64,000 bases of DNA from Silvibacterium bohemicum (GTDB lineage Bacteria; Acidobacteriota; Terriglobia; Terriglobales; Acidobacteriaceae): assembly GCF_001006305.1 (NCBI RefSeq), contig NZ_LBHJ01000020.1:496001-560000 (forward strand). The letters run 5' to 3'. Shown here in pieces: positions 9,707-17,787 of this stretch. The translations under genes were made by a program, and so were the position numbers. The notes beneath the pieces were generated by a model that saw only the letters and a program-made list of their open reading frames with translations, did not search any database and was not told the DNA's origin. Numbering within the stretch: position 1 is the first letter of the stretch; the number at the start of each line of letters is the position of its first letter.

Positions 9707-10843
9707 CTACTTCGCGGAGACGACGGCAAGCGCTCCAGTGGGATCGGTGCCGGTGGTTGCTGTGGCGAAGCTTTGCAGCGCTCCTGGGGTGGTCGTCAGG
9801 ATGGAGAAGAGCTGAAGGTCGGGAGATCCCCCGGTGTTCGCAACCTCAAGGTATTTGTCCGTGATGTCTTCGGCAAGACCAACCGGCGTTGTCCCGGTAG
9901 TGAAGGGTGAGCCGGCAATGGCGGTTAGTCCTCCTGTTGCCGAGAGCAGAAACGCGCTGATGGTATTCGACGTCTTGTTGGCTACATAGACGTAGCTGCC
10001 CGTGGAATCGACCAGCACGGCCGTCGGCCCCACGCCCACAGCGTAAGGAGAGCCTGTGACTTCGGTGACCCCGCCGGTAGTTCCGATGGAGAGAACACGC
10101 ACAATGTCAGTTCCCGATTCCGCGACAAAGAGATACTTGTTGCCGGGGTCGACGGCCAACCCCTGAGCTCCATTCGTCGATTGCTTCGGCTTAAGGTTTC
10201 CGGTCGGACCGGTGAGGGCACCAGTGGTCGCATTGAAAGTAAAAGTATCTACGCCGCCCGCTCCCAACGAGATATAGACGAAGTTGTTGTTTGGTGAGAA
10301 GACGATAGTATTTTGCAATTCAGTAGTGTTTTGTACTCCGGGATCGAGGGTGAGCTGGGCCTGCTGACCCAGAAGGCCCGTGCTGGTATTGATGGGGAAA
10401 ATATATGCGATGGGCGTCGGATCGACTGCAATCAGCCAGTTCCCCGATTGGTCAACTGCCATGGCTGTAGGAGTGATCGAGGAAATCAACGGGCTCCCGC
10501 CGTTCAGCAGCGTCAGGGCACCGTTGCTCCCGATCGAGTAGCCGAAGATCACGCCCGCGATGCTGGATACGTAGAGAAAACTGCCGCTCGGTGTGGCCGC
10601 CATCGCGCTGGGTGCTACCCCCAAAGAATTCGGTGAGCCGGAAACGGCGGCGATGCTGCTCGTGCCCACGGAGAAGCCGGCAATGGTGCCGGTCTCTCCG
10701 TTCGCGACGTAGACATAGTTGCCGCTGCCGCCGGGCGGCGTAGGATTCGATGACTCTTTGGGAAAAAACTGGCCGCATCCGCCGAGCAGCAGAGAAATCA
10801 CCCCGAGGGGAAGAACTTTCCAGAATCGCATCAAGCTTCTCAA
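9707..10843 (-). CDS. Secreted beta-propeller lipoprotein (lactonase/YncE-like)
   Basis: 378 residues with a lipoprotein signal ending LLLGGC (Cys about 23). The rest consists of repeated propeller blades with the recurrent pattern YVYVANGETGTIAGFSV, FLYVSSIAG.IFGYSI, YLFVAESGTDIVRVLSI and YVYVANKTSNTISAFLL, each followed by a G.SP..G..P segment. This is the seven-bladed lactonase-like fold common in Acidobacteria; enzymatic activity cannot be claimed from the pattern alone. Downstream lipoprotein gene is 151 bp away. Confidence 0.85.
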   Translation of the reverse strand: MRSLMRFWKVLPLGVISLLLGGCGQFFPKESSNPTPPGGSGNYVYVANGETGTIAGFSVGTSSIAAVSGSPNSLGVAPSAMAATPSGSFLYVSSIAGVIFGYSIGSNGALTLLNGGSPLISSITPTAMAVDQSGNWLIAVDPTPIAYIFPINTSTGLLGQQAQLTLDPGVQNTTELQNTIVFSPNNNFVYISLGAGGVDTFTFNATTGALTGPTGNLKPKQSTNGAQGLAVDPGNKYLFVAESGTDIVRVLSIGTTGGVTEVTGSPYAVGVGPTAVLVDSTGSYVYVANKTSNTISAFLLSATGGLTAIAGSPFTTGTTPVGLAEDITDKYLEVANTGGSPDLQLFSILTTTPGALQSFATATTGTDPTGALAVVSAK

Positions 10844-10978
10844 TCCCTATGCGCCGCAATGGCCAAAATACGAAAGTATCCCTACCTAGTTAACACGCGT
10901 GCGGACGGTTTGTCGCCTCGCAAGCATACTTCCCAAACTTCAGACGCAGACTGCGTCAATTTCGCGCACAAAAAATAA

Positions 10979-10996
10979 GGCCCGCCGAAGCGGGCC
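10979..10996 (-). terminator. Terminator of the perR-ahpC-ahpD cluster
   Basis: GGCCCGC/GCGGGCC stem with a TTCG loop on the minus strand, followed directly by TTATTTTTTG. It lies about 22 bp past the ahpD stop. Confidence 0.88.
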
Positions 10997-11018
10997 AGAA
11001 CCCAACTCATCGTAAAGA

Positions 11019-11570
11019 TTAGACGGCAACCGGCTCGGCTTTGACGACACGCTCCGCATCGAGCACCGCACCGATCGCATGCAGCACCGAGGCGACACGA
11101 ACGATGGCCAGAATCGACTCTTCGGTGATGCCCTTCTCGCGCACGACCTTCTCGTGAGAGTCTACGCACTTGCCGCAGCCGTTGATGGCGGAAACCGCCA
11201 GCGCCCAAAGCTCGAAATCGATGTGGTCGACGCCGTGAGTGCGCATTCCGTTCATGCGCAGGCGCGCCGGCAGCGTTCCATACTTCTCGTTCGAGGTGAG
11301 GTGCAGAAAGCGGTAATAGATGTTGTTCATGCCCATGATGGCAGCAGCGGTCTTGGCCGCTTCCAAGGCCTGCGGCGTGAGGTGCTTTGCGGCTTCCTGC
11401 AAGGCTGCTTCGGTCAACTCGCCGTTGCGTGCCGCAATGGCGCTGGCCACAACCGTGCCCCAAAGCTGCTGCGCGGTGAGCTCGTTGTTCTGCCGCACCA
11501 AGGTGGAGTAGTTCAGTTTCAGGTCCTTCGCATAATTCGGAAGGCCGTCGATCAAGAGGTCGATGGACAT
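11019..11570 (-). CDS. ahpD: Alkyl hydroperoxide reductase AhpD
   Basis: AhpD-type disulfide reductase of the carboxymuconolactone decarboxylase fold that re-reduces AhpC. The 183-residue protein keeps the active-site set C132-G-K-C135-V-D-S-H139 (CxxCxxxH). It is downstream of ahpC, separated by 190 bp holding a 15-bp repeat array. AAAGGAG is 5 bp before the ATG. The mycobacterial-type AhpC/AhpD pairing is supported by the CPC motif in the neighbouring AhpC. Confidence 0.95.
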   Translation of the reverse strand: MSIDLLIDGLPNYAKDLKLNYSTLVRQNNELTAQQLWGTVVASAIAARNGELTEAALQEAAKHLTPQALEAAKTAAAIMGMNNIYYRFLHLTSNEKYGTLPARLRMNGMRTHGVDHIDFELWALAVSAINGCGKCVDSHEKVVREKGITEESILAIVRVASVLHAIGAVLDAERVVKAEPVAV

Positions 11571-11580
11571 GGAACTCCTT

Positions 11581-11753
11581 TCGCTAAGGTCCGGGTCGCT
11601 ATGATCCGGATCGCTAAAAAGCGGGTTGCTAAGAACCGGTTGGCTGAAAAGCGAGTGGCACCCGAAGACTCCCTGCTGCTCGGTTCATCGCGACCCGGTC
11701 TTAAGCGACCCGCTTGTCGGCGGCCCGGCCCTTAGCTACCCGCTTCCCAGCAC
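11581..11753. repeat. Head-to-head array of 15-bp repeats in the ahpC-ahpD gap
   Basis: Five units in perfect 15-bp register at 11581-11655 follow the pattern TCGCTAAGGTCCGGG (variants TCGCTATGATCCGGA, TCGCTAAAAAGCGGG, TTGCTAAGAACCGGT, TGGCTGAAAAGCGAG). After a 38-bp spacer, four units in the opposite orientation continue at 11694-11753 (reverse complements TCGCTTAAGACCGGG, and TAGCTAAGGGCCGGG among them). The two arms are partly complementary, so the transcript can fold into a long stem whose base lies next to the ahpD ribosome site. Confidence 0.85.
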
Positions 11754-11760
11754 GAGGCCG

Positions 11761-12297
11761 TTAGGCCGAGATCGTCGCTTCGCCCTTCTGCCAGTTGCAG
11801 GGGCAGAGCTCATCGGTCTGCAGAGCGTCGAGCACGCGCAGCACCTCCTGGGGGTTGCGGCCCACGGAAAGATCGGTCACGTACACGAAGCGGATGATGT
11901 TCTCGGGATCGACAATGAAGGTGGCGCGCTGCGCTACACCGGCATTGATGTCCAGAACGCCCAGCTCGCCGGTCAGGTCGCGCTTGATGTCAGCCAACAT
12001 GGGGAAGGGCAGGTCCTTCAGATCTTCGTGGTTGTTGCGCCACGCGAGGTGAACGAACTCGGAGTCGGTGCTGCCGCCCAGGAGCTGGGTGTCGCGCGCT
12101 TCGAACTCCGCGTTGATCTTGCCGAATGCGGCAATCTCGGTCGGACACACGAAGGTGAAATCCTTGGGCCAGAAGAAATAGACCTTCCACTTGCCAGGAT
12201 AGCTCTCATCGGTGATGGTCTCGAATGCCTTGTCTTTATCGCGGCTCACGGTTGCAACGACGGAAAACGCGGGGAACTTCTCGCCTACAGTTAGCAT
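11761..12297 (-). CDS. ahpC: Peroxiredoxin AhpC
   Basis: Two-Cys peroxiredoxin reducing hydrogen peroxide and organic hydroperoxides. 178 residues; peroxidatic Cys51 in FTFVCPTEI, and a C-terminal C165-P-C167 motif like the mycobacterial AhpC that is recycled by AhpD. AGGAG precedes the ATG by 6 bp. It sits between perR and ahpD in the same direction, 66 bp after perR, consistent with peroxide-controlled co-expression. Confidence 0.96.
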   Translation of the reverse strand: MLTVGEKFPAFSVVATVSRDKDKAFETITDESYPGKWKVYFFWPKDFTFVCPTEIAAFGKINAEFEARDTQLLGGSTDSEFVHLAWRNNHEDLKDLPFPMLADIKRDLTGELGVLDINAGVAQRATFIVDPENIIRFVYVTDLSVGRNPQEVLRVLDALQTDELCPCNWQKGEATISA

Positions 12298-12363
12298 GTA
12301 TGACTCCTAAGAATGAAGTAAGAATGGAAAAGGGTTGAACTCAGTGAAGTAAGGAAAAAAAGG

Positions 12364-12798
12364 CTAAGACAAACTTTTCTGGCACTCTGCGCACAGTCCC
12401 AGCACATCCACCGCATAGCGTTGAGCCAGAAATCCGCCCGGCAGCTTGCGCGCCCTGGCTCCGATTTCGAGCGCCTCGGCGTCGATGTCGGAGATCGATT
12501 TGCATCCCGTGCACACCAGGTGATGATGCGGCCGTGCATTCGTTTCAACACGAAGCGAGCCGTGGTGCAGGCTTACCTCACGGAAGACGCCGCTTTCAAT
12601 AAATAGATGGATGGTCTTATAAACAGTGGCCAGAGAGATCGAAGGAATTCGAATCCTGACCCGGGCATACACTTCTTCCGGACTGGGGTGTCCGTGCATA
12701 TGCCGCAACGCCTCGAAAACCACCTGACGCTGATGCGTAACGGCGATTCCAGCCGTATCGCACAGTGTTCGGAACTCGTTGGCTTCGGCAATGGTCAT
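12364..12798 (-). CDS. Fur-family peroxide regulator (PerR-like)
   Basis: 144-residue metalloregulator: N-terminal winged helix (THQRQVVFEALRHMHGHPSPEEVY, about 21-44), then a metal domain with HHH at 91-93 and two Cys pairs, C96-x2-C99 and C136-x2-C139, the structural zinc site. Genomic position in front of ahpC and ahpD argues for PerR rather than iron-sensing Fur. Its own promoter overlaps an AT-rich inverted repeat that resembles a Per/Fur box, suggesting autoregulation. The predicted transcript start is only a few bases from the ATG. Confidence 0.9.
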   Translation of the reverse strand: MTIAEANEFRTLCDTAGIAVTHQRQVVFEALRHMHGHPSPEEVYARVRIRIPSISLATVYKTIHLFIESGVFREVSLHHGSLRVETNARPHHHLVCTGCKSISDIDAEALEIGARARKLPGGFLAQRYAVDVLGLCAECQKSLS

Positions 12799-12809
12799 CG
12801 CTAAAGACT

Positions 12810-12838
12810 ATTAGACGATAATTGTTATTACCTGTCAA
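12810..12838 (-). promoter_or_regulatory. perR promoter with embedded Per/Fur-type box
   Basis: On the minus strand TTGACA (12833-12838) and TCTAAT (12810-12815) are spaced by exactly 17 bp. The spacer contains ATAACAATTAT (12818-12828), an imperfect palindrome with ATAA/TTAT arms, resembling half of the PerR consensus. Binding here would block RNA polymerase. Confidence 0.75.
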
Positions 12839-13047
12839 GACAGCATAGTGGTGGCACATAGGACTTTCTCGCAGTAACTGGAGCTAATTCCACTGCGAAC
12901 TGGTCATGAACGAGCTGAAATCCTTCCCCTTTCCCAAAGACAGAGACCCTTTGACATGCCGAGGGCAGGAAGGAGCACACGGACTGGAATAATTCCGGGC
13001 GGTGGGCGTTACTCGTATGAGCAGTTTTCATAAGGAGCCTTGACTTC

Positions 13048-14373
13048 ATGCCAAGCTTGCCGCCTTTAAACACGTCATACTCGATGGAATCGGTCGGAAT
13101 AGACTCCGCCGATTCCCCACTGACACCTTTGACATCTTCAGAACCACCCAGTCCGTCGGGATCGCCTATGGATGTCGACCATGAGGCTATGGAGGATCAG
13201 CATCCGGATCTACACAGTCTGGGCTACAGTTCAATCGAACAACAGCACTCACAGGAACTCCCTGATGACGAGGCAGGCCAGCCCAACGGCAGCGGAACAG
13301 GCACTCACGCCTCAGACAGCGGTCCGGAAGAAAGCCGGAAGAGGGTCCGACAGGACGCATCCCCGCATTCGGCGGATGAGCCTGCAGCCAAGCGTTCCAA
13401 AACCGATGAGCCAACATATCGAACCACAGGAAGGCTCGCGCGGAAAACGGACCAAGGCGTGAAGAACTACGACGACGGCACAAAACAATCAGGCTCAGGA
13501 TGGAAGCCAAGGGCAGACCATATTTATCCCAAACAGGATGATCTGCAATGGTCTTATCAGCGACCAAGTATGGGGGACGCCGTTACCGAACGAATGAAAC
13601 AGAACCCGGCAGACCAAGGATCGTATAGCAAGACGATGCAGGTTGATCAAGCGGAAGGGGGCGGCAAACTGGGATTAAAACAGTTAGGAGTGCAGCGTAA
13701 TCACACCATTGCCGACAGCTACAACGCGCGGCTTCTTACCGAAGCTTACAACAGCAATATGCAGCCGGGAGGGGCCGCACACCAAGCTGTCAACGATTAC
13801 ATATCGACCATGGCGGGCGGCGCTGAAACGGTGGAGGCGCAGAAAGCAACGGCGGCCTTCAATCAGGCGCTTCAGCCAGGCACCAGACACGCTAGCGCGG
13901 GTTTAGGTAACTTGAAACAAGCAATCAACCTAACCTCTTCGGGCACCAACAATATGCGCTTCGGATCCGGCGCGGTCAACGGGGATATTGGCAAGGGAGC
14001 CGATTACGAGCACAACCTTAAGGGTGAGATATCTCCCCGCTCGCAAGAGCTGCGAGAATCAGTGTTGAACATGGCGCAGAACGGCGCGATAACTCATGAC
14101 TCCGCGTTCAATGCCGTTCAGCCCACGATCAAACACACGGGAGACCCAGGGCGGCTGAGCGGACAATATGCATCCTCTTCGTCCGATAGACAAGGTTACG
14201 ACGTGGGTGCGAAGTGGGGAGACATGCAGGATCCGGAGACGCTGAGGCCGCGAGACCGCAATCATTTCGACGTCACGCCGGCCAACCCCTACGGCGTAGG
14301 TCAAGCCGCGGAAGATCCAACGGGAAACCTGGAGAGCGACCGAAAGAGGAAATCGGATTTCCTCAATGAGTGA
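13048..14373 (+). CDS. Protein of unknown family with c-Myc-like nuclear localisation motif; candidate effector
   Basis: 441 residues; I do not recognise the family. Residues 1-130 are low-complexity, Ser/Pro/Asp/Glu-rich and probably disordered. They contain RKRVR at 97-101 and PAAKRSKTD at 112-120, the latter matching the classical c-Myc nuclear localisation signal PAAKRVKLD at seven of nine positions; together they also form a bipartite pattern. A third basic cluster DRKRKS is at 431-436. The remaining 300 residues look folded, with helices such as NARLLTEAYNSNM and AAHQAVNDYISTMAGG, and no signal peptide or membrane segment. AAGGAG lies 10 bp before the ATG, so it is a real gene. It stands alone, in DNA visibly poorer in G+C than its neighbours, suggesting transfer. 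Secretion or nuclear targeting is inference. Confidence 0.8.
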   Translation: MPSLPPLNTSYSMESVGIDSADSPLTPLTSSEPPSPSGSPMDVDHEAMEDQHPDLHSLGYSSIEQQHSQELPDDEAGQPNGSGTGTHASDSGPEESRKRVRQDASPHSADEPAAKRSKTDEPTYRTTGRLARKTDQGVKNYDDGTKQSGSGWKPRADHIYPKQDDLQWSYQRPSMGDAVTERMKQNPADQGSYSKTMQVDQAEGGGKLGLKQLGVQRNHTIADSYNARLLTEAYNSNMQPGGAAHQAVNDYISTMAGGAETVEAQKATAAFNQALQPGTRHASAGLGNLKQAINLTSSGTNNMRFGSGAVNGDIGKGADYEHNLKGEISPRSQELRESVLNMAQNGAITHDSAFNAVQPTIKHTGDPGRLSGQYASSSSDRQGYDVGAKWGDMQDPETLRPRDRNHFDVTPANPYGVGQAAEDPTGNLESDRKRKSDFLNE

Positions 14374-14444
14374 ACAGGACGTGCCGGAATATCTGCGAGG
14401 AAGAGAAGCAAAGGCAGGTTAGGCGAGTAGCAAACAAAGAATGA

Positions 14445-14894
14445 CTAATTAGGCAGGTCGGGCTTGGGCCGCCTGCCGGCTTTTGCGCCGAAGCGCTCGT
14501 CAATCGGCTGGCGGCCGCGGAAGCCGGAGTCGATCGTGTGCCAGAAGTCGATTTGGCTCTCGCCCATTCTCCAGCACAGCAGCACCGTTTCTCCGTTGAT
14601 CTCGCAGGGAAAATCGAGCAGGCCGGTGTCGATGTCTTTTACCTGAACGCCGATAGCGTCGATCTCGTCGAGCGAATCTTTGGCCTGCTGGACGTGCTGC
14701 TCCATCGAGGAGCGCTGCCGCCGGATCTTGGCCACGTCAACCATCAGGCCGCCGGTCAGGAAGATCCTCTTGTTCAGCTCCTGCAGGCGCTCTTCGATCG
14801 TGTCGGCGGCGCGCTTGCTTTCGATCGCCCGCTTGAGCAGCGATTCGAGCACCGGCAGCAGAGCTTGCGCCTCATCCAGGGTAAAGGTCTTCAT
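14445..14894 (-). CDS. DUF2203-type protein
   Basis: 149 residues beginning MKTFTLDEAQALLPVLESLL, the typical opening of the DUF2203 family, followed by a coiled-coil stretch and the conserved end segment DFPCEINGETVLLCWRMGE and HTIDSGFRGRQPI. Function is unknown in the family. It lies 28 bp downstream of nadA on the same strand and may be cotranscribed. Confidence 0.88.
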   Translation of the reverse strand: MKTFTLDEAQALLPVLESLLKRAIESKRAADTIEERLQELNKRIFLTGGLMVDVAKIRRQRSSMEQHVQQAKDSLDEIDAIGVQVKDIDTGLLDFPCEINGETVLLCWRMGESQIDFWHTIDSGFRGRQPIDERFGAKAGRRPKPDLPN

Positions 14895-14922
14895 AGTGGA
14901 GAACGTCCTTAACGATACACTT

Positions 14923-16113
14923 TCAGGCTTTCACTTCGAGCATCCGGTCGAGGGCCACGCGCGCCCAGTGCTTCACGTCGTCGCGCACCTGGATGCGGTT
15001 CACGACGCGGCCTTCCACCAGATTTTCGAGGGCCCAGGCCAAATGCTGCGGGCTGATCCTATACATCGTAGTGCAGAGGCAGCCGGTATCGTCGAGGGTG
15101 ATGATCTTTTTCCCCTTAGGAGCGAACTCCTTGGCCAGACGATTCACCAGATGGATCTCGGTCCCAATCGCAAACATCGAGCCCTCGGGCGCATCCGCAA
15201 CCAATTGAATCAGCCGCTCCGTCGATCCGGTGGCATCCGCCTTCTGGCAGACCTCCCAGCGGCACTCGGGATGCACGATGACCTGGATGCCGGGATATTT
15301 CGCCCGCACCGTGTCCACGTGCTGAGGAAGAAAGCGCTGGTGTACCGAGCAGTGGCCTTTCCACAGGATCACCCTGGCCGCCTTGAGGCGCGCGGGAGAG
15401 ATTCCGCCGTTGATCTGGTAGGGATCGAAGACCACCATCTCACTCAACGGGATTCCCATGGCGAAGGCGGTGTTCCGTCCCAGGTGCTGGTCGGGTAGAA
15501 ACAAAATCTTCTCGGCCCGCGCAAAGCCCCATTCAAATGCTTTGCGCGCATTCGAGGAGGTGCAGACCAGGCCGCCGCGCTCGCCGCAGAAGGCCTTGAT
15601 CGCGGCTGTCGAATTCATGTAGGTGAGCGGAAGAATTTCATCCGGGCCGATGCCCGCGGCGAGCAGCGTATCCCAACAGTCTTCTACCTGACCGATCTCG
15701 GCCATATCCGCCATGGAGCATCCAGCATTCAGGTCGGGCAGGATCACCTGCTGTCCGGGATGGCCGGGCAGGTCGGGACGACCAAGCACATCTGCGCTCT
15801 CGGCCATGAAGTGTACGCCGCAAAAGATGAGGTAGTTGGCCTCTGTCTCTGCCGCAACCTTGGATAGCTTGTAGGAGTCGCCGGTGAAATCGGCGAAACG
15901 GATCACTTCATCGCGCTGGTAGTGGTGTCCCAGCAGGATGGTGGTCTTGCCCAGCTTCTTTCGAGCGGCTGCAATCCGCTCGTCCATGCTGTGGTCCGGC
16001 AGCGCGAGATAGTTGTCCAGCGAGCAAAGATCCTGATTTTCGACAGTATTCTGGTTCAGGGTCGATTCTTCAGGCACGGATGCAACGACTTCTTCAAGTA
16101 CGCTCAATTTCAT
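14923..16113 (-). CDS. nadA: Quinolinate synthase
   Basis: 4Fe-4S enzyme condensing iminoaspartate with dihydroxyacetone phosphate to quinolinate in NAD synthesis. Conserved blocks ILLGHHYQRDEVIRFADFTGDS, CGVHFMAESADVL, NAGCSMADMA and HPECRWEVCQKAD are present, with the Cys ligands. The open frame extends 54 codons further upstream (to 16275) but that part is Arg/Ser-rich and unlike NadA, so I start at the ATG at 16113, preceded by AAGGCGG; this gives 396 residues. nadB is 3.6 kb away on the same strand, not adjacent. Confidence 0.93.
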   Translation of the reverse strand: MKLSVLEEVVASVPEESTLNQNTVENQDLCSLDNYLALPDHSMDERIAAARKKLGKTTILLGHHYQRDEVIRFADFTGDSYKLSKVAAETEANYLIFCGVHFMAESADVLGRPDLPGHPGQQVILPDLNAGCSMADMAEIGQVEDCWDTLLAAGIGPDEILPLTYMNSTAAIKAFCGERGGLVCTSSNARKAFEWGFARAEKILFLPDQHLGRNTAFAMGIPLSEMVVFDPYQINGGISPARLKAARVILWKGHCSVHQRFLPQHVDTVRAKYPGIQVIVHPECRWEVCQKADATGSTERLIQLVADAPEGSMFAIGTEIHLVNRLAKEFAPKGKKIITLDDTGCLCTTMYRISPQHLAWALENLVEGRVVNRIQVRDDVKHWARVALDRMLEVKA

Positions 16114-16448
16114 TTCCGCCTTCAGCCCATTCGACGATGCGAAGATCGCGATGGACGGGGATGTTGAAAGCAATAACCAGGCTGCAGTCGATTCACTGTG
16201 GCTGACGCCACCCAACCGACGGGGATGTTGCCGCCTACGTAACAGTGGATGCGCCCTCGAAGAGATTCGTCGCAAAAACGAACCCCGCTAAGGCCTTTCC
16301 AATACAATTAGTTTAATACATCTGTAACCACCGCCGCGAAGCCATCCGATACGTTGCCAAGACCGTTCTCCTACTGAATCGCATCTCACGGAAACAAGAC
16401 TTCAACGAAATTTGTGACCCGCTATGGGCACGGGTATCATGAAAGCCA

Positions 16449-16997
16449 ATGCACTTTGCCGACTCCATCTTTATCTTCCTGCTGGCCTTGATTCTCTTCG
16501 GGCCCAAAAAACTCCCGGAGATCGGGAGACAGATCGGCAAATTGCTGGTTGAATTCCGGCGCGCGTCCAACGAATTCAAATCCCAGATCGACGAAGAGCT
16601 GCGCACCATGGAGCAGCAGGAGCGCCAGAAGAAGCTGGAGCAGGCTGCGCTTCCCGCTGCGGAGATGACCAGCCAGCCCAACATTCTGCCTCCTTCCACG
16701 GGAATGACAGTTAGCGCCAGCCAGCCCTACGGCCAGGTGACCCCACCGGAGCTGCCCACGGAAATTTCTTCGACTGAGCAGACCGGTCCCAGAACACCAA
16801 TCATGGAAGCGCAGGGCGTGGACACACAGGCCGCGGAGACACCAACGGCTGCCGTCACGGGAGACACGTTTTCCGCTCCTGACGCAGCGCCGGTCACCTC
16901 ACATGGAACGAACGGGCACACTTCTTCTGAGCCGATAGAGGCCGGGAATTTAAGCACCGAGCCCGAGAACGCACAGGCCTCAATACATCATGGATGA
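16449..16997 (+). CDS. Twin-arginine translocase TatA/TatB-type subunit
   Basis: 182-residue component of the Tat export machinery. A single N-terminal membrane helix (FADSIFIFLLALILFG) is followed by the conserved FGPKKLPEIGRQIG hinge and an amphipathic helix, then a 110-residue Thr/Pro/Glu-rich tail. The length and the EFKSQIDEELR segment favour TatB-like, but the two types cannot be separated by eye. It overlaps tatC by 8 bp. Likely substrates nearby are the ferritin-like pair and the phospholipase C. Confidence 0.92.
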   Translation: MHFADSIFIFLLALILFGPKKLPEIGRQIGKLLVEFRRASNEFKSQIDEELRTMEQQERQKKLEQAALPAAEMTSQPNILPPSTGMTVSASQPYGQVTPPELPTEISSTEQTGPRTPIMEAQGVDTQAAETPTAAVTGDTFSAPDAAPVTSHGTNGHTSSEPIEAGNLSTEPENAQASIHHG

Positions 16998-17787
16998 CAT
17001 CCTGGATCGAGCCCGATCCGCCGTAAGCTCGCGCGCAGAACTCCCCGGCATGAGCCTCCTCGAACACCTCGAGGAGCTGCGCCGCCGTCTGATTCACTCG
17101 GTGATCTATCTCGTCGTCGGATTCTTTGTGGCCTATGGCTTCCACGAGAAGATTTACCAGCTGATGCAGGCGCCGATCACCTTCGCGCTCAAAAAACACA
17201 ACCTGCCTACGCAGCTGGTGATCCACAATCCGGTCGACGGCTTCAACATGTACCTGAAGATCAGCTTCATGGTGGGCTGCATCGTCGCCGCACCGCTGAT
17301 CCTCTATCAGGTGTGGCTCTTCATCTCGCCGGGGCTTTACAAGAACGAGAAGCGCTACGTGATGCCCTTTATGGTGGCTACTATCACGCTGTTTCTCTCC
17401 GGCGCTTTCTTCGGATACAGGTGGGTTTTCCCCGGCTCGCTGGATTTTCTCTTCGCATACAGCCACGAGTTTCGCCCGCTGATCGAGGTGAATGAGTACA
17501 CCGATCTCTTTCTCACGGTGATCCTCGGTCTTGGCATCTCCTTTGAGCTGCCTATCCTCGTCCTGTTTCTTTCGCTTTTCGGCATCGTGAGCCCGAAGTT
17601 TCTCTGGAAGAACATCAAGTTCGCGATTCTGATCGTGTTCATCATCGCGGCCATCATCACGCCAACGCCCGATCCGCTGACCATGTGCGTCTTCGCCGCT
17701 CCGCTGCTCTTTCTCTACCTGTTGAGCATTGGCGTGTCGTTCATGGTGCACCCGGCGCGCCGTAAGCGGCTGAAGGAAGCGGCGTGA
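16990..17787 (+). CDS. tatC: Twin-arginine translocase subunit TatC
   Basis: 265-residue polytopic core of the Tat translocase that recognises twin-arginine signals. Shows the TatC opening MSLLEHLEELRRRLIHS, six membrane segments, and the conserved SFELPILVLFLSLFGIVSP and FIIAAIITPTPDPLT regions. Start lies inside the preceding tat gene, stop overlaps the GTG of the next gene by 4 bp, so the three are one operon. Confidence 0.97.
   Translation: MDDILDRARSAVSSRAELPGMSLLEHLEELRRRLIHSVIYLVVGFFVAYGFHEKIYQLMQAPITFALKKHNLPTQLVIHNPVDGFNMYLKISFMVGCIVAAPLILYQVWLFISPGLYKNEKRYVMPFMVATITLFLSGAFFGYRWVFPGSLDFLFAYSHEFRPLIEVNEYTDLFLTVILGLGISFELPILVLFLSLFGIVSPKFLWKNIKFAILIVFIIAAIITPTPDPLTMCVFAAPLLFLYLLSIGVSFMVHPARRKRLKEAA

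Noticed and set aside
14366..14422. 18-codon ORF overlapping the end of the NLS-bearing gene
   Set aside because: ATG overlaps the stop, but it is too short and has no ribosome site at proper distance; cannot be supported.
16114..16275. 54-residue N-terminal extension of NadA
   Set aside because: Arg/Ser-rich and unlike NadA; ATG at 16113 gives the standard length.
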